DNA from: Micrasema longulum
Taxonomy: Eukaryota; Arthropoda; Insecta; Trichoptera; Brachycentridae
Direction of reading: 5' to 3'
Assembly (NCBI GenBank): GCA_022494885.1
Contig: JAGVSM010001199.1
Coordinates: 21,325-85,324 of the forward strand
DNA: 64,000 bases
The position numbers and the translations under genes were made by a program. This document shows, one piece after another, positions 1 to 9,829 of this stretch. Positions within the stretch are counted from its first letter, which is position 1, and each line of letters begins with the position of its first letter. A model generated the notes under the pieces. That model ran no database searches. It saw only the letters and a program-made list of their open reading frames with translations, and had not been told where the DNA came from.

Positions 1-111
1 AAATTATTACTTTCTAATTTTTGATAGAAAATAACCTATTTTTTGGCAGTTTATTTGGTCACTAAATAACTTTGATGTTATTTTTACAGATATATTAGTG
101 GTAAAATTACA

Positions 112-2997
112 ATGGAGACCAAGAGTGTCAAGAGCGTATTTTTGGTTATTGTGATATTTACACTTATCTCCAATAAAAAGGTATATTCTGCACTCGATGG
201 TGATAAAGATGCACGCAGCAATCTTTACACATATACACTGGAAATACCAGAATACATTTACTTCAAAGGTACCGATCATAACTTACCTACAATAATACAT
301 GAAAGAATCCAGATAAGTTGGCCACATATTAATTTTTTTAATAAAAAAAAGCTTCTACAGCCGATTAGGAACCAAGAACATGAAGAAGAAAAAAATTTAT
401 GGGATGATATTTTAGTTATGGGACAGTCAAATAAGTTTGATGCCAAAGCTTTGGAAGAAGCCGCTTCAGAACAAATAGAAACTTATGTATCTTCCTTACC
501 AACAGGTCAAAAACAAATTTTAAAACCCAATAAATTTAATAATAAAATAAAATTATTTATCAACTCCGAAGATTCCATAAGTGAGAAAGAGAAAAACAGT
601 CCATTTTTAATGAATGGATCAAATTTTCCCATACTTGATAATACGGATGCAACAGAATACAGCTCGGGGAATGATATTTTATTAAAACAAGCCAATTTGT
701 CAAACGGTCCTTCAGCTCTTCAAAGATTTACAGACATAATTCCTCGGGATGAATTAATACTTGATTTTGAGAAAACAACAATTAGTGAAAATGAGTTTTC
801 TTCTGTTATAGAAGACAATTCGGTTACTTCTTCAACAGTAAAAAACAATATAGTTAAAATTGAGCATCCAGAATCCAAATTGAAATCAATGACTGATAAA
901 ATAATCAGTACCTATATGATTGATACTCAAAAACAATCTTCTACCTCTGATACTGTTGAATTTTCTACAACTGAAAAATCAACACAAAAAAGTATTGACC
1001 AAAAACAAATTTACCTTACAGATCCTATTACGCTTTTTGAATTTTCACCTGATGAACTATCAATAGAGAATAAGTATACAAGTAGATTTGTTTCCATGAA
1101 CACTAGTCCGATGGGTAATCCAACAGCTTCAACTATAGATGAATCCGCAACATCTATGGCCAACTTTGTATATCTAAATAGATCAAATGTTGATTATTTA
1201 GAAACAAAGTCAATGAAAGAAGAAAATACAAATACTCAAAAGGCTAAAAGTGATAATAATGAAACGAGCACACAACTGTCAATATTAAATATCGAAGACC
1301 TTAGAATACCCAAGCATGAAGAAATATTAGAAGGAACGACATTTACATCCTCAATAAAGGACATACAGGAATATGTAGCAGATAAGGATCTCATAAATCC
1401 AGCCATGATACATGATCATTTTGATACAAATAGAGTTTTCAACGATCAAACACTTGCATACATCGAAAATCAATATGAAGACATACCAACAACTGAATTA
1501 TATGATCTTGAATCATCAGAGTCAAAAAAAGCAGAACATAGACAAAGTGTGGACAAATTTGATCGAATTAAACAAACAAGTGAGCTGCACATATCAGAGA
1601 GAGATTTGACATCTGATATGCTAAAGACCACACATAATTATGAACATTTCTCTAATGTTGACCAAACATTATATGAAGATGTGACAGAAAAAAAGGAATT
1701 TTATATCAAGTTACCAGGTCTGCAGAAAGCAGAGAAAAACCAAGATTTTAACATGAGTGTGGATTTATTGTTAAAAAAAACGTATCAAAGTGAAAATTCG
1801 CAATCAGAACCTAAAATAGATACTACCCAGGCAAATGAAATCATGTCAACATTTCAGATGACAGAAACCAAAATAGAATTCCAACCTGAAAAATTGACAG
1901 ATGAATCACATACATTTACAGGAGTTGAGGAGACGACAGAATATGTCAAATCTGTAACAAGTGACTTGTTATCAGATATATCTATAATATCCAAATCAAA
2001 TAATAAAATACAACATCCTGAGTTTGGTACAACCGAATTGAGAAATTCATTGGAATCTGGAAATAATGTTGGTAAAAAAACATCAAAAGATGTACTCGTT
2101 TTCAATAATTATTTTCATAATAATGATAATCAAAAATTCAAATTAGCAAAACCAGGAAAACTCGCAAATGAATTAAAAGTCATTACGATTGATAAACATA
2201 ATACTCGGACTCCTACTATCATGAAAAGTGGAAAACAAAATGAAATAATTATTTTGCCAGATAAACAATTGAAGGGACAATTACATGAAAAATATCCCAA
2301 AGAGAATTATTTACTAACGCCGGAAATGAGTATGGTACCAAATAAAACATATTTAAAAAAAGTTACGAACAGTGATGAAAGAAATGGTGGAAATCAAATC
2401 CAGAGGAATACAATTTTTAAAAAACGAAAGGAATTTCAGAATGACCCACCATTCGTAAATTATGGGCAAAGATCAAACTATAAACCATTAATACCAGTTA
2501 ATAATAACGCCAATTTTGAGATGTCTGATAAAAAAATGGACAATCCTGCTGGCAACTCAAATTTAATGCTAACGGAAACATTACAAAAATTGAGATATCC
2601 GGCACTACAGACTTTAGATATTCTAAAGAAACCAGCAGAGCACCTTACCGATCGACTCTCTTCATTTGACATTTCGTTGTTTGGAAAACCCTTACCAGAG
2701 GTACCAGAGCTAATTCGCAATGTACTTCAAAGTCTTTACAGCAAAAAAACATCTACAAAACAACCAAATCTCGACGGGAATATTTCAGATAAATGTGGAC
2801 ATAATAATTGCAGACCTACATCTACAGCTCCTTCACAATTTCTCGATCAGTATGCAAAAGAAAATATAGTACGCCCAAATTCAAGTCCAAAATTTTTCAA
2901 AGACAGAAAAAACGTTTTCTTAAAGTCAGAATTTGATAAATCATTAGAATTTCTAATTAATGAATTCAGTGAAAAACAAGCTGAAGAAGGGCAGTAA
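112..2997 (+). CDS. Uncharacterised secreted Ser/Thr/Glu/Lys-rich protein, 961 aa
   Basis: An uninterrupted 961-codon reading frame from ATG (112) to TAA (2995-2997). Such a length is far beyond chance in AT-rich insect DNA, where stops are frequent. Residues 1-26 look like a signal peptide: a short charged start, a hydrophobic core (VFLVIVIFTLI) and a likely cleavage after VYS. The rest is hydrophilic, rich in Ser, Thr, Glu, Lys and Asn, with many potential N- and O-glycosylation sites, almost no Cys (one cluster near residue 915), and no domain I recognise. The most structured part may be residues 825-880, with an amphipathic stretch around SSFDISLFGKPLPEVPELI. An extracellular or mucin-like matrix protein is an inference from composition only. 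Upstream non-coding exons, or an earlier start left of the window, cannot be excluded. It converges with SRP19. Confidence 0.7.
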   Translation: METKSVKSVFLVIVIFTLISNKKVYSALDGDKDARSNLYTYTLEIPEYIYFKGTDHNLPTIIHERIQISWPHINFFNKKKLLQPIRNQEHEEEKNLWDDILVMGQSNKFDAKALEEAASEQIETYVSSLPTGQKQILKPNKFNNKIKLFINSEDSISEKEKNSPFLMNGSNFPILDNTDATEYSSGNDILLKQANLSNGPSALQRFTDIIPRDELILDFEKTTISENEFSSVIEDNSVTSSTVKNNIVKIEHPESKLKSMTDKIISTYMIDTQKQSSTSDTVEFSTTEKSTQKSIDQKQIYLTDPITLFEFSPDELSIENKYTSRFVSMNTSPMGNPTASTIDESATSMANFVYLNRSNVDYLETKSMKEENTNTQKAKSDNNETSTQLSILNIEDLRIPKHEEILEGTTFTSSIKDIQEYVADKDLINPAMIHDHFDTNRVFNDQTLAYIENQYEDIPTTELYDLESSESKKAEHRQSVDKFDRIKQTSELHISERDLTSDMLKTTHNYEHFSNVDQTLYEDVTEKKEFYIKLPGLQKAEKNQDFNMSVDLLLKKTYQSENSQSEPKIDTTQANEIMSTFQMTETKIEFQPEKLTDESHTFTGVEETTEYVKSVTSDLLSDISIISKSNNKIQHPEFGTTELRNSLESGNNVGKKTSKDVLVFNNYFHNNDNQKFKLAKPGKLANELKVITIDKHNTRTPTIMKSGKQNEIIILPDKQLKGQLHEKYPKENYLLTPEMSMVPNKTYLKKVTNSDERNGGNQIQRNTIFKKRKEFQNDPPFVNYGQRSNYKPLIPVNNNANFEMSDKKMDNPAGNSNLMLTETLQKLRYPALQTLDILKKPAEHLTDRLSSFDISLFGKPLPEVPELIRNVLQSLYSKKTSTKQPNLDGNISDKCGHNNCRPTSTAPSQFLDQYAKENIVRPNSSPKFFKDRKNVFLKSEFDKSLEFLINEFSEKQAEEGQ

Positions 2998-3004
2998 ATG
3001 TAGG

Positions 3005-3145
3005 TATACCAACTTCAGCTTGCCCACTTCACAAGGCATCGGGATCTTGTCATACTGGACATCCACTGCTGACAGTTTGCCTATCGGACGCAAACCTTAC
3101 TTGGGAAGACGCACTACTTCGCTGATTTACTACTGACACAAAAAC
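3005..3145 (+). mobile_element. Decayed 3' tail of a non-LTR retrotransposon
   Basis: Just after the 961-codon ORF, the plus strand reads like the end of a reverse transcriptase ORF: a TGHPLLTVC-like phrase followed by ANLTWEDALL. The same phrase recurs at 53830-53960 (GHPLLTIRRQF then VNLTWEDAQKLAADR). The two copies support a retroelement origin. No intact frame remains. Confidence 0.4.
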
Positions 3146-3349
3146 AAAAGGTAATTTGTGAGCGGACATGGGATAAGAAGAAAAATTGAACGTAGTTCTG
3201 CAGAAAGCAGCCAGTCCACAACTTTAAAAGATAAGAGGTAGTATCGAATTTAGGGGTAGTATTCCCAACGCTCTCGCAGCCGTATTATCTCGTATATTTT
3301 CTATGTAAATACACGATAAAAATTGTTTTCTCGTGCCGCGAGATAGATT

Positions 3350-4137
3350 ATAGAATTAAGAATAGTCCAGAAGGAGCGTAGAATCATATTTGAATACATC
3401 AGACTGTGTCCAAAAAAACCCGCCACTATTCCCCACATTCGCCGCGCACATTTGTGATGTCGCCGCGTAATGCTGCAAGTCGGGAAAAAACATAATCATA
3501 ACATAAATGTAAGGTAAAGTAAAAGCAATCTGTTAATTTCTCAAAAATTTTATTGTGCACGCGGAAATATTAATTGACACAACAGAGTAGATAAGTAAAG
3601 GGTCATTTAATAGGAGTAATTGAATTTATGAACTTTGAACCTAAAATATAAAACAAATTTTATTTCACATAAAACGGATATTTTTATATCATGTTAAATA
3701 ATATTTGATGTTTTAAAGATAATGTCGGTCAAATGTCCACCACAGAGTTGTTTAATCCGAGGTCTAATTTTCATTAGTTCTCTCATTAGATGGGCAAAGT
3801 AGGGTAAAAACAATTACTACCCTGGCAACACTAACGAAATGTCTATTTTGATTTCTTTGACAATCTGGCTGATGGAAAAATAATTCAATTTTTAAGTGAT
3901 GTATTTGCTACTTACACATTCATTTGCTAATTACACATGAAATGTGATCCAATCCTGTTTCTTTAAAGATCTTAGCAGTATTTCTACACTTTAAAAGGAC
4001 ACAACACGGCATAGTTAAATTCAAAACAGGAGTTGCGACGTCTAAAAAGAAACTAATGGGTCAAAACGTAAAACTACTCATTTAATTGCTTTCTGTTTGA
4101 TGCTCGTATGTGGTTTCTGGACTATTCTTAATTCTAT
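3350..4137. repeat. 788-bp element bounded by perfect 23-bp terminal inverted repeats
   Basis: Bases 3350-3372 and 4115-4137 are exact reverse complements over 23 bp; the core is AAGAATAGTCCAGAA on the left and its complement on the right. The interior has no long ORF. Part of it (about 3985-4065, with ACACGGCATAGTTAAATT) resembles 18785-18895. No clear target-site duplication was found, so the transposon class is open. Confidence 0.5.
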
Positions 4138-4474
4138 GTATCCAGTACACTTTCTGTACATATTTTGTTTTACTTATATCGGTTATTATGTCATTTCAAT
4201 AGATATATTTCAGACACATATTTTTGTTTATGTTCAAAATATAGTTCTAACAAAATAAACTTATATGCATTAATAATTTCTACTAATTAATATATTATTT
4301 TATTCCACTTCACAGTGTAGTGATAAACACATATTATATAGTCTGGTTCGATTCACAATTATTAGGTCAACATTTAATATTAATAAGTAGATGACGCTGC
4401 TGCTAGGGGATTCTAATTTTGGTGTATTATGAATTATAATATGAAGAAAAAAAACACGTTTGTTACAGATTTAC

Positions 4475-4480
4475 TTTATT
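4475..4480 (-). terminator. SRP19 polyadenylation signal
   Basis: The minus strand reads AATAAA about 80 nt past the SRP19 stop codon, a usual spacing for an mRNA 3' end. Confidence 0.6.
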
Positions 4481-4559
4481 AACACTGTAATATTAAAGAA
4501 TACAAATTTATCTTAAATACTTTAGTACAAATAGATGGAATGATGAAAATAAGCTTCGT

Positions 4560-4635
4560 TTACCTCCTTTTCTTTCCTTTAGATTTAGCAGATGCTTGTG
4601 AAGTATTCTGCTGTTGGTGAACTTGTTCAGAAGAC
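4560..4635 (-). CDS. SRP19: SRP19 exon 4, basic C-terminal tail and stop
   Basis: Acceptor TTATAG precedes 4635. It encodes 24 residues ending KGKKRR and then TAA (4560-4562). The basic tail is typical of the family. Confidence 0.9.
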
Positions 4636-7564
4636 CTATAAACAGATTTTCAATTTAATAAAATAATAAGCAAACAATATAACAAATATTTTTTAATATA
4701 TGAACTCAAAATTAAGTAAAAGATTAATTGGTGTAGTTATTAGTGCATTTTACTACCACTAAATGAAGGTCTTGATTAAGATCCTAGATTCTTGACAAGA
4801 TTAATATTAACTAACACACAAGAAGAAAAACATTCTACAGTCTGTATCTTTTAACAGGTAAGCTTTTCTTTTTTAAATCCCAAACGATGTACACATTTGC
4901 AATACATAGATATCAAAAATTCATTTTAAATTGTCTTAGGTGAATGCCAAATGACCATGCTAGAAGGTAACAGAATTTCATTGACATTCAAATACTCGGA
5001 AGTTATTACTTCTTTATGCGTGTTTATTAAATGTTATATTTATATATGTGCAAATTGGTAAATATGTAATCTGTTAACTTGTGTTTCGGGTGATATTATC
5101 ATATTTTGGTAAGTCTACAATAAAGAAAATAGAAACCTTTTACTGAAACATAGCTTAAATAGCTTGTAAGATTTTTATTTCTTTTAAAAAAAATAGTGAA
5201 CCGCCTTTTTTGGTTTTTTTTTATTTATGGAGTTGTAATAATCAATCTTCCCTAATGCATCTCTAAATTTATGAACCATTATATCAAAGAAACAAACTTA
5301 CTTGTTCTGTCTTGTCTTTAGCTTGGGAATAGTTTCTACCACATAAATCATTAGAGAGTCTCGGGTAGGAAAGTCAGGATTAACGGGAGAACCATCATCA
5401 TTTCGTAGCTGAATACGTATACGTCCCCGGTGAAGAAATTCCTGGAATCAAAACATGTTATATGATTGTATGAGAGTGTATTCTCGATCCAACATTCTTG
5501 ACCAACTACAGTACGAAATTAGGTCCGTCCTTCGCATAACTCTTACCCCGCTAAGTTAGCTTCGCCCGCGGTGCTCATGGCTAAGGTGTCTATTTTATAA
5601 TACATCAGTAACTCGTCGACTGTCTCTCATACCACCTGCTTTATAATGGATGTTCAACTGATATGTTCAAATTCACTATCAGCAATTGTAAAGAACAAAA
5701 GAGGACAGGTAAGCATTATCTACGTACGCACGTAATAATAATGTATTTTTATAAATTAATGATATAGATACTGATCTAAATAAAATAACGGAATGTTGGT
5801 GTTGATTAATTTTTTTAGGTGGTACACAAACCTTAACGCACTATAATATCTGAGAACCCTGATATCTCGCAAACTTGTGCCATTCACACAATTTCTCAGC
5901 AGACTGGTATTGGGGTGCATTCCATAGAGTATACTTTGTTAACGCACTATAATATCTGAGAACCCTGATATCTCGCAAACTTGTGCCATTCACACCATTT
6001 CTCAGCAGACTGGTATTGGGATGCATTCCATAGAGTATACTTTGTTAACGCACTATAATATCTGAGAACCCTGATATCTCGCAAACTTGTGCCATTCACA
6101 CAATTTCTCAGCAGACTGGTATTGGGGTGCATTCCATAGAGTATACTTTGTTAACGCACTATAATATCTGAGAACCCTGATATCTCGCAAACTTGTGCCA
6201 TTCACACAATTTCTCAGCAGACTGGTATTGGGGTGCATTCCATAGAGTATACTTTGTTAACGCACTATAATATCTGAGAACCCTGATATCTCGCAAACTT
6301 GTGCCATTCACACAATTTCTCAGCAGACTGGTATTGGGGTGCATTCCATAGAGTATACTTTGTTACAATATTTTTTATTGCCTTAAAATCTACTATATTA
6401 TTTTGATTTAATTGCTTGTTAATGCAAAGCCAAAACAGATATTATTTCAAAAATGCTCCATTAACCCTATATAGAACACATATTTTGTGTCGATTTAGAT
6501 CTTGTATATCTCATAAAATACCTTTTGTTTCAAGATAATAAACCTATAGCATTTGAAATAGCCGAGTGAAAGACTGATATACATGCTCTGGTAGGATAAG
6601 ACTTATTACTAACACAAAATATTAGAAAATAAATACCCCTATTTTGGTGGTATATTACTTTTTTTTTTTTTTGCACCACAACAGGCCAGGAGGCCTAATT
6701 ACAGTGGTGAATTACATCACAGAGCACCCAGGCTTGAGAAAATCACATTTTAATTTTTTGTGTTCTCACCGGGAATCGAACCCGGAACCTGCCGCGCGTG
6801 AGTCAAGCGTCTTGACCACTACACCACGGAGGCCGCCATATTGTATGTACCCTTAAAGTAATAACCTAATAGTCGCCCATACAGAGAAAAACCATTCTAC
6901 GATTATTGACCACGAACTTAGCTACGGATTACAAAAATACAACGGACCGTAGGTACTTGCGTTGAGAATTGCGAGCGCAAACTGAAACCGTCCATTACAG
7001 GTTTGTTGTTAAACTAAAAACCAAACCAAAAATTTGGAATGCTTTTGTTCTACGCAATAGAGCTTAAGGGCTTCTCTACAGAATTATTACTCTGAGTATG
7101 TACCACTTTGTTCTAGGTGTCATATAAAGGGTTCATCTGTGTTAAACCATAAGTTTTACTAACCTTGCTTTTTTCTCTTGGGTAAAGTTTATTTTCAACC
7201 CCAACTTTCATTCCTGCAGACACAAGAACGTCCCTTATTTCTTGATGAGTGGGGTTTTCGACGCATTTGTCCTTGGCTACCCTTCTACCTTCAGCGAGAG
7301 TTTTCTTACTGTTCAAATATGCTGGATATATACTAACCCATCTGTAAAAAATGTAGCTGTGTTCATTAATATTCTCCCACGAAACTATGATCCAAAACCG
7401 TATTAAAATGAATCCATAGTATATTTAAAACAATTTGGTATTTAATCACCAGTAATGAAAGACTGGAGAAAGGAATTTGATGGTTGTATGTGTTATTTTT
7501 TCACTTACCTTTCTTTGTCGCTATGCTTTTTGTCTGGAGACCAAGATGTTAGAACACTTGCCAT
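4560..7564 (-). CDS. SRP19: Signal recognition particle 19 kDa protein (SRP19), 149 aa, four exons
   Basis: SRP19 binds the tips of helices 6 and 8 of SRP RNA and allows SRP54 to bind; assembly begins in the nucleolus and the particle acts in co-translational ER targeting. Exons on the minus strand are 7509-7564, 7164-7341, 5302-5441 and 4560-4635. All junctions are GT-AG and the phases agree. The joined protein starts MASVLTSWSPDKK and carries family hallmarks: WVSIYPAYLNSKKT, AEGRRVAKDKCVENPT, LYPREKSK, HRGRIRIQL and ETIPKLKTRQ. It ends in the usual Lys/Arg-rich tail (SAKSKGKKRR). The length is close to the roughly 144 residues of animal homologues. I chose the ATG at 7562-7564 because it gives the usual N-terminal length. 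Intron 2 contains the 106-bp tandem array. Identification is firm. Confidence 0.96.
5302..5441 (-). CDS. SRP19: SRP19 exon 3
   Basis: Acceptor GATTCCAG and donor AA/GTAAGT. It encodes the second half of the fold (RGRIRIQL, TRDSLMIYVVETIPKL). Confidence 0.95.
5835..6364. repeat. Five-copy tandem array of a 106-bp unit in SRP19 intron 2
   Basis: Unit starts fall at 5835, 5941, 6047, 6153 and 6259, exactly 106 bp apart. Copies are nearly identical; copy 2 differs at about two bases (CACCATTT and GGGATGC). The unit begins AACGCACTATAATATC and ends AGTATACTTTGTT. Each unit is open in one minus-strand frame, giving a periodic 61-codon ORF, but this follows from the repeat and is not evidence of a gene. 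Confidence 0.97.
6655..6838 (-). mobile_element. tRNA-derived SINE, family 2
   Basis: Read on the minus strand, the head is GGCGGCCTCCGTGGTGTAGT followed by GGTCAAGACGCTTGACT, with an A box (TGGTGTAGTGG) and a B box (GGTTCGATTCC) at tRNA-like spacing. A body ending in a poly-T run on the plus strand (poly-A tail) lies at 6659-6673. The same head recurs at 52741 (+) and, diverged, at 22630 (-). It lies in SRP19 intron 2. The tRNA-like part does not continue into a complete tRNA 3' half, so it is not a tRNA gene. Confidence 0.75.
7164..7341 (-). CDS. SRP19: SRP19 exon 2, RNA-binding core
   Basis: Acceptor TTTTTTACAG before 7341 and donor AAG/GTTAGT after 7164. It encodes the IYPAYLNSKKT and AEGRR region that contacts SRP RNA in the family. 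Confidence 0.95.
7509..7564 (-). CDS. SRP19: SRP19 exon 1
   Basis: Encodes residues 1-18 plus two bases. The donor reads AG/GTAAGT at 7509/7508. The next exon completes an Arg codon. Confidence 0.9.
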
Positions 7565-7740
7565 TATAATTACCAATTATACCGATTAAATAATATATCA
7601 ATAAAAACAATGCGGTAAAAGAACTCAAAATGATAACGTCGAACCTCAATTTTTGACATATGTGACGACGACTTAAAACTTAAACGTGCAAGGAGCGTTC
7701 AGTTTTTAATTCAGCTCATGGTTTACGTATCAATTTTTAA

Positions 7741-8135
7741 TAAGAAGGGGAACCCGGGGTGAAACGGGGTACTGGGGCGAATCTAAGAATAGGCAGGAGA
7801 TTCGCTAAGTACGACAGAGATGGGTGAACTTCGTGCACAACAGTCAGTTCACTGCACTGCGCTATATAAAACAGTTGCTGTCAGTGTCAGAGTGCGCTTA
7901 GTTTGAAATTCATTGAATGTTGGAGAAAAGGCTTGAAAGTTATATCTATACACAATTCTTTATTCAAAAATGTACCTAACATGTTCATTTCAGCCTCCTT
8001 TTGACTAACTAAAAGTCTAGTGATAACTCAAGGTAAACACTAATATAGGCCATAACTCCCGTGTTTTAAAGAACGCTACTGTCGGAGCACAATGGGTGGG
8101 GCACAATGGGGTGGTACCCCGTTCCGCCCAGAAAA
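7741..8135. repeat. TIR-bounded element between SRP19 and CutA
   Basis: The left edge (AACCCGGGGTGAAACGGGGT) is an imperfect inverted repeat of the right edge (GGTACCCCGTTCCGCCCA, about 8112-8130). The GC-rich ends contrast with the AT-rich surroundings. A TATA motif lies inside. No coding capacity is seen. Confidence 0.45.
7863..7905 (+). promoter_or_regulatory. Possible RNA polymerase II core promoter
   Basis: TATATAAAA at 7863-7871 is followed by arthropod initiator-like TCAGT at 7881-7885. The spacing of about 20 bp is shorter than the usual 30 or so. It would drive plus-strand transcription toward CutA, but it lies inside the TIR element, so it may instead belong to that repeat. Confidence 0.3.
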
Positions 8136-8149
8136 ATATTTGTAGGTAT

Positions 8150-8260
8150 CCTTTTTTTAACTAATATTATAAATGCAAAAGTGATTTTCTTTGTTTGTTG
8201 GTTACGCTTTTATACATCTAACGTCACTTTTTCAACTGCAGATGGTACGAAAATTTTTAT
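8150..8260 (+). mobile_element. Helitron-like 5' end fragment
   Basis: The stretch ACTAATATTATAAATGCAAA followed by a TTTGTTTGTTGGTTACGC-type run matches the 5' end of a non-autonomous Helitron-like repeat familiar from insect genomes. A fuller copy on the other strand is at 14157-14700. Confidence 0.4.
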
Positions 8261-9378
8261 GAAAAACCAGCTGGCACTCCTAGTCTGCGAATGCTATGTA
8301 TCAAGCTGTTGATGCAGTCATAAGTTGAGAAATAGGATACCTGGCGGCGTCTAATCGGTACGAAGTGCCATCATCAACACTTGAGAGGTAAATAGAAAAA
8401 ATATTATATCTCATTCAGAATATCTCCTATACAACAATACTATTATTATATTAGCATAACGAGGACATAATTTAAAAATAATTTATAGCACATCAATATA
8501 GAAAAAACAAACAAAGACAAACATTCATTTCATTTTATTATACATGAAACAACTGAAATAGTGGAAAAAGCGACAAGGAGTTTTGACCTCATAATATTCT
8601 TCCCTCCAAAAATATCCAACCGATAGTATTGCCACTACGTTTTATCTACTTATTGAATAAGTTTATTAAAAAACTGCTATAAGCAATTTTTTATAAGAGG
8701 GTGGATAAAAAACTTGTGATTGGCTGGTATATAACATGAGTATGACTTATTCATATTGTATGCCATCCCATCTGGTTGTACAATAATTTGCGAGTTTGGC
8801 TTCAATTATAAAGCTATTTTGGATTTGATTCCAGATTTAGTTAGTTGGAGATTCGTTCGTTTTTATATGAAATATTGCATTAAGTTTTGTTTATCTACTG
8901 ATATATTAGAGTGATGCAAAATTTTAACGTATTTTAGAAAAATAAATACTTTTTTTTATTTTTTTAAATTAATATTATAACTAGCATTGTCAACTTCGAC
9001 AGTTTACCAACTATCTTAATTCTTATTTATTCAATTGGTATGAAAATCACGAGATTTGGATGCAAAAAAATCTAGGGACGTTTTAAACTTTCACCGTTGA
9101 AGATTTTTCGTGTTTTTTTATATGTAGCGATCTGAATAAGTACCGTCAAATGCTTCAACTTTGACTAGAAAGGTTAGCTATCAGACAAAATCTCCCTGTT
9201 TTTTTTTAATATGAAGCTGACAATGTCGAGTTAAATTCGTAAAAATATATTATTTTAAAATAAATAGATTATGTTTGCCATAGTGTAACACTTATAAAAA
9301 GATTGTCATTTATAATTTATATTGCATAGTAACAAATTATTGTTACATATATGTGCCTTATTTTTCTGTGATCACTAA

Positions 9379-9422
9379 TAACAACTCCTCGTTGGTTGTA
9401 AAACCAAAGTGGAGTTGTTAGA
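9379..9422. repeat. Double-stem hairpin
   Basis: TAACAACTCC pairs with GGAGTTGTTA, and inside it TTGGTT pairs with AACCAA across a 4-base loop. No family is assigned. Confidence 0.5.
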
Positions 9423-9708
9423 ACGTGGCCGAATTTGTCTATGGCCTACAAAATATCAATTTTCGTTTTGGCATGAATGAATCTATGGTTTAGGTTTTTG
9501 TTTTTGACACTTCTAACAAGTTTTGGCGATTGTTTATGTTGCGGAAGGCCGGTCGTTATAGGGTAAAAATAAAATTAAAATTGTTAGCGTATAAAAAATA
9601 ATTTATTACATGTTATGATGTGATTTTGACTTATTATGAACTATATGTCTGAATGTTTTCTTTTAAACAGTAATATTTAAATATCTGAATGCAATACAAT
9701 TTACTGAA

Positions 9709-9829
9709 ATGAGGTATCAATTATTGAAGTCCAGATTTTTGATTGGTTTATTCTTAACTTCCTTCCGGCGATCAGTTTCAGCGGCTTGCGATAATATGTC
9801 ACGTACCGAGGGAGAATGCGACATAAAAG
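9709..9829 (+). CDS. CutA: CutA exon 1, N-terminal extension
   Basis: Encodes residues 1-40 plus one base; donor AAAG/GTAAGA. It contains the hydrophobic run and no part of the conserved core. Confidence 0.8.

Noticed and set aside
5841..6344. A set of nearly identical 61-codon minus-strand ORFs in a row
   Set aside because: They are one frame read through the 106-bp tandem repeat and lie in an SRP19 intron.
5835..6364. A CRISPR-like array
   Set aside because: Units are contiguous with no spacers, and this is a eukaryotic intron.
6770..6838. A tRNA gene (reverse strand)
   Set aside because: A and B boxes are present, but the 3' half is replaced by a SINE body.
8106..8312. 68-codon ORF starting MGWYPVPPRK
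   Set aside because: It begins in the TIR element and runs into a Helitron-like fragment.
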